Source: Pterobdella sp. o SKG-2022 (taxonomy: Eukaryota; Annelida; Clitellata; Hirudinida; Piscicolidae). From it: DNA of 64,000 nt. The notes beneath the pieces were generated by a model. It was not told the DNA's origin. It saw nothing but the letters and a program-made list of their open reading frames with translations, and searched no databases. The DNA lies in the NCBI GenBank assembly GCA_964035795.1, contig OZ038322.1, positions 12,912,038 through 12,976,037 of the forward strand, written 5' to 3'. Shown piece by piece: positions 63,845 to 64,000 of this stretch (position 1 is the stretch's first letter; each line of letters starts with the position of its first letter). The position numbers and the translations under genes are program-made.

Positions 63845-64000
63845 AAGTACAACATAAATCATAGCTTGGAAATTTCCAAATAATCGGTGACTTTTAGGAG
63901 TGCATCTATTGAGTAGGTGTAAATAAATACAATCAAAAGTTGTTTCAATAAAACTTAAGGGAAAAAAACTTGAGTTCATGCTGAGATGAATAGAGTTTCT

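Overview
The window looks like nuclear DNA of a small, AT-rich, intron-rich animal. Genes are split into many short exons with GT-AG introns (a few appear GC-AG). The recognisable products are metazoan: a beta-1,4-galactosyltransferase, casein kinase 1 alpha, the G-alpha chaperone Ric-8, the ciliary IFT-B protein CLUAP1/IFT38, an IgGFc-binding-domain protein, and PAN/VWA/C1q adhesion modules. CLUAP1 implies a ciliated organism. I cannot name the phylum. Exon models were built by hand from splice sites, phase continuity and remembered family consensus; no alignment or RNA evidence was available.

Layout. 0.6-4.3 kb (+): B4GALT-type galactosyltransferase, 7 exons seen, N-terminus unresolved. 6.4-9.5 kb (+): CK1 alpha, 12 exons. 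10.7-11.1 kb (-): dead non-LTR retrotransposon tail. 11.5-16.4 kb (+): Ric-8, 17 exons. 16.7-19.2 kb (+): RIIa-like-domain protein with a long Lys/Glu tail. 20.0-20.9 kb (+): putative secreted or anchored Lys-rich protein with an ATG-TAG puzzle at its start. 21-26 kb: little. 26.1-30.7 kb (+): signal-peptide/Thr-linker/IgGFc-binding-domain protein, 12 exons. 32.0-48.6 kb (-): the outstanding feature, one 40-exon gene model of about 2300 residues: signal peptide, about 16 PAN/apple-like modules separated by Thr-rich linkers, one VWA domain, and three C1q-like domains. Phase is continuous through all 40 exons and the model closes on a stop. 50.2-53.2 kb (-): CLUAP1/IFT38, 11 exons, complete. 53-64 kb: mostly AT-rich sequence with a few coding-like fragments.

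Repeats include two copies of a tRNA(Ile)-like SINE, two foldback/MITE-like elements with 67- and 93-bp arms, a perfect 51-bp tandem duplication, and a near-identical 1443-bp tandem exon+intron duplication inside the giant gene.

How the genes may relate: the IgGFc-binding-domain gene and the PAN-VWA-C1q gene converge tail to tail, and both encode secreted proteins with Thr linkers and sticky domains. They may form an extracellular adhesion, mucus or recognition locus. The PAN array is still expanding by tandem exon duplication. The remaining genes look like unrelated housekeeping or ciliary neighbours.
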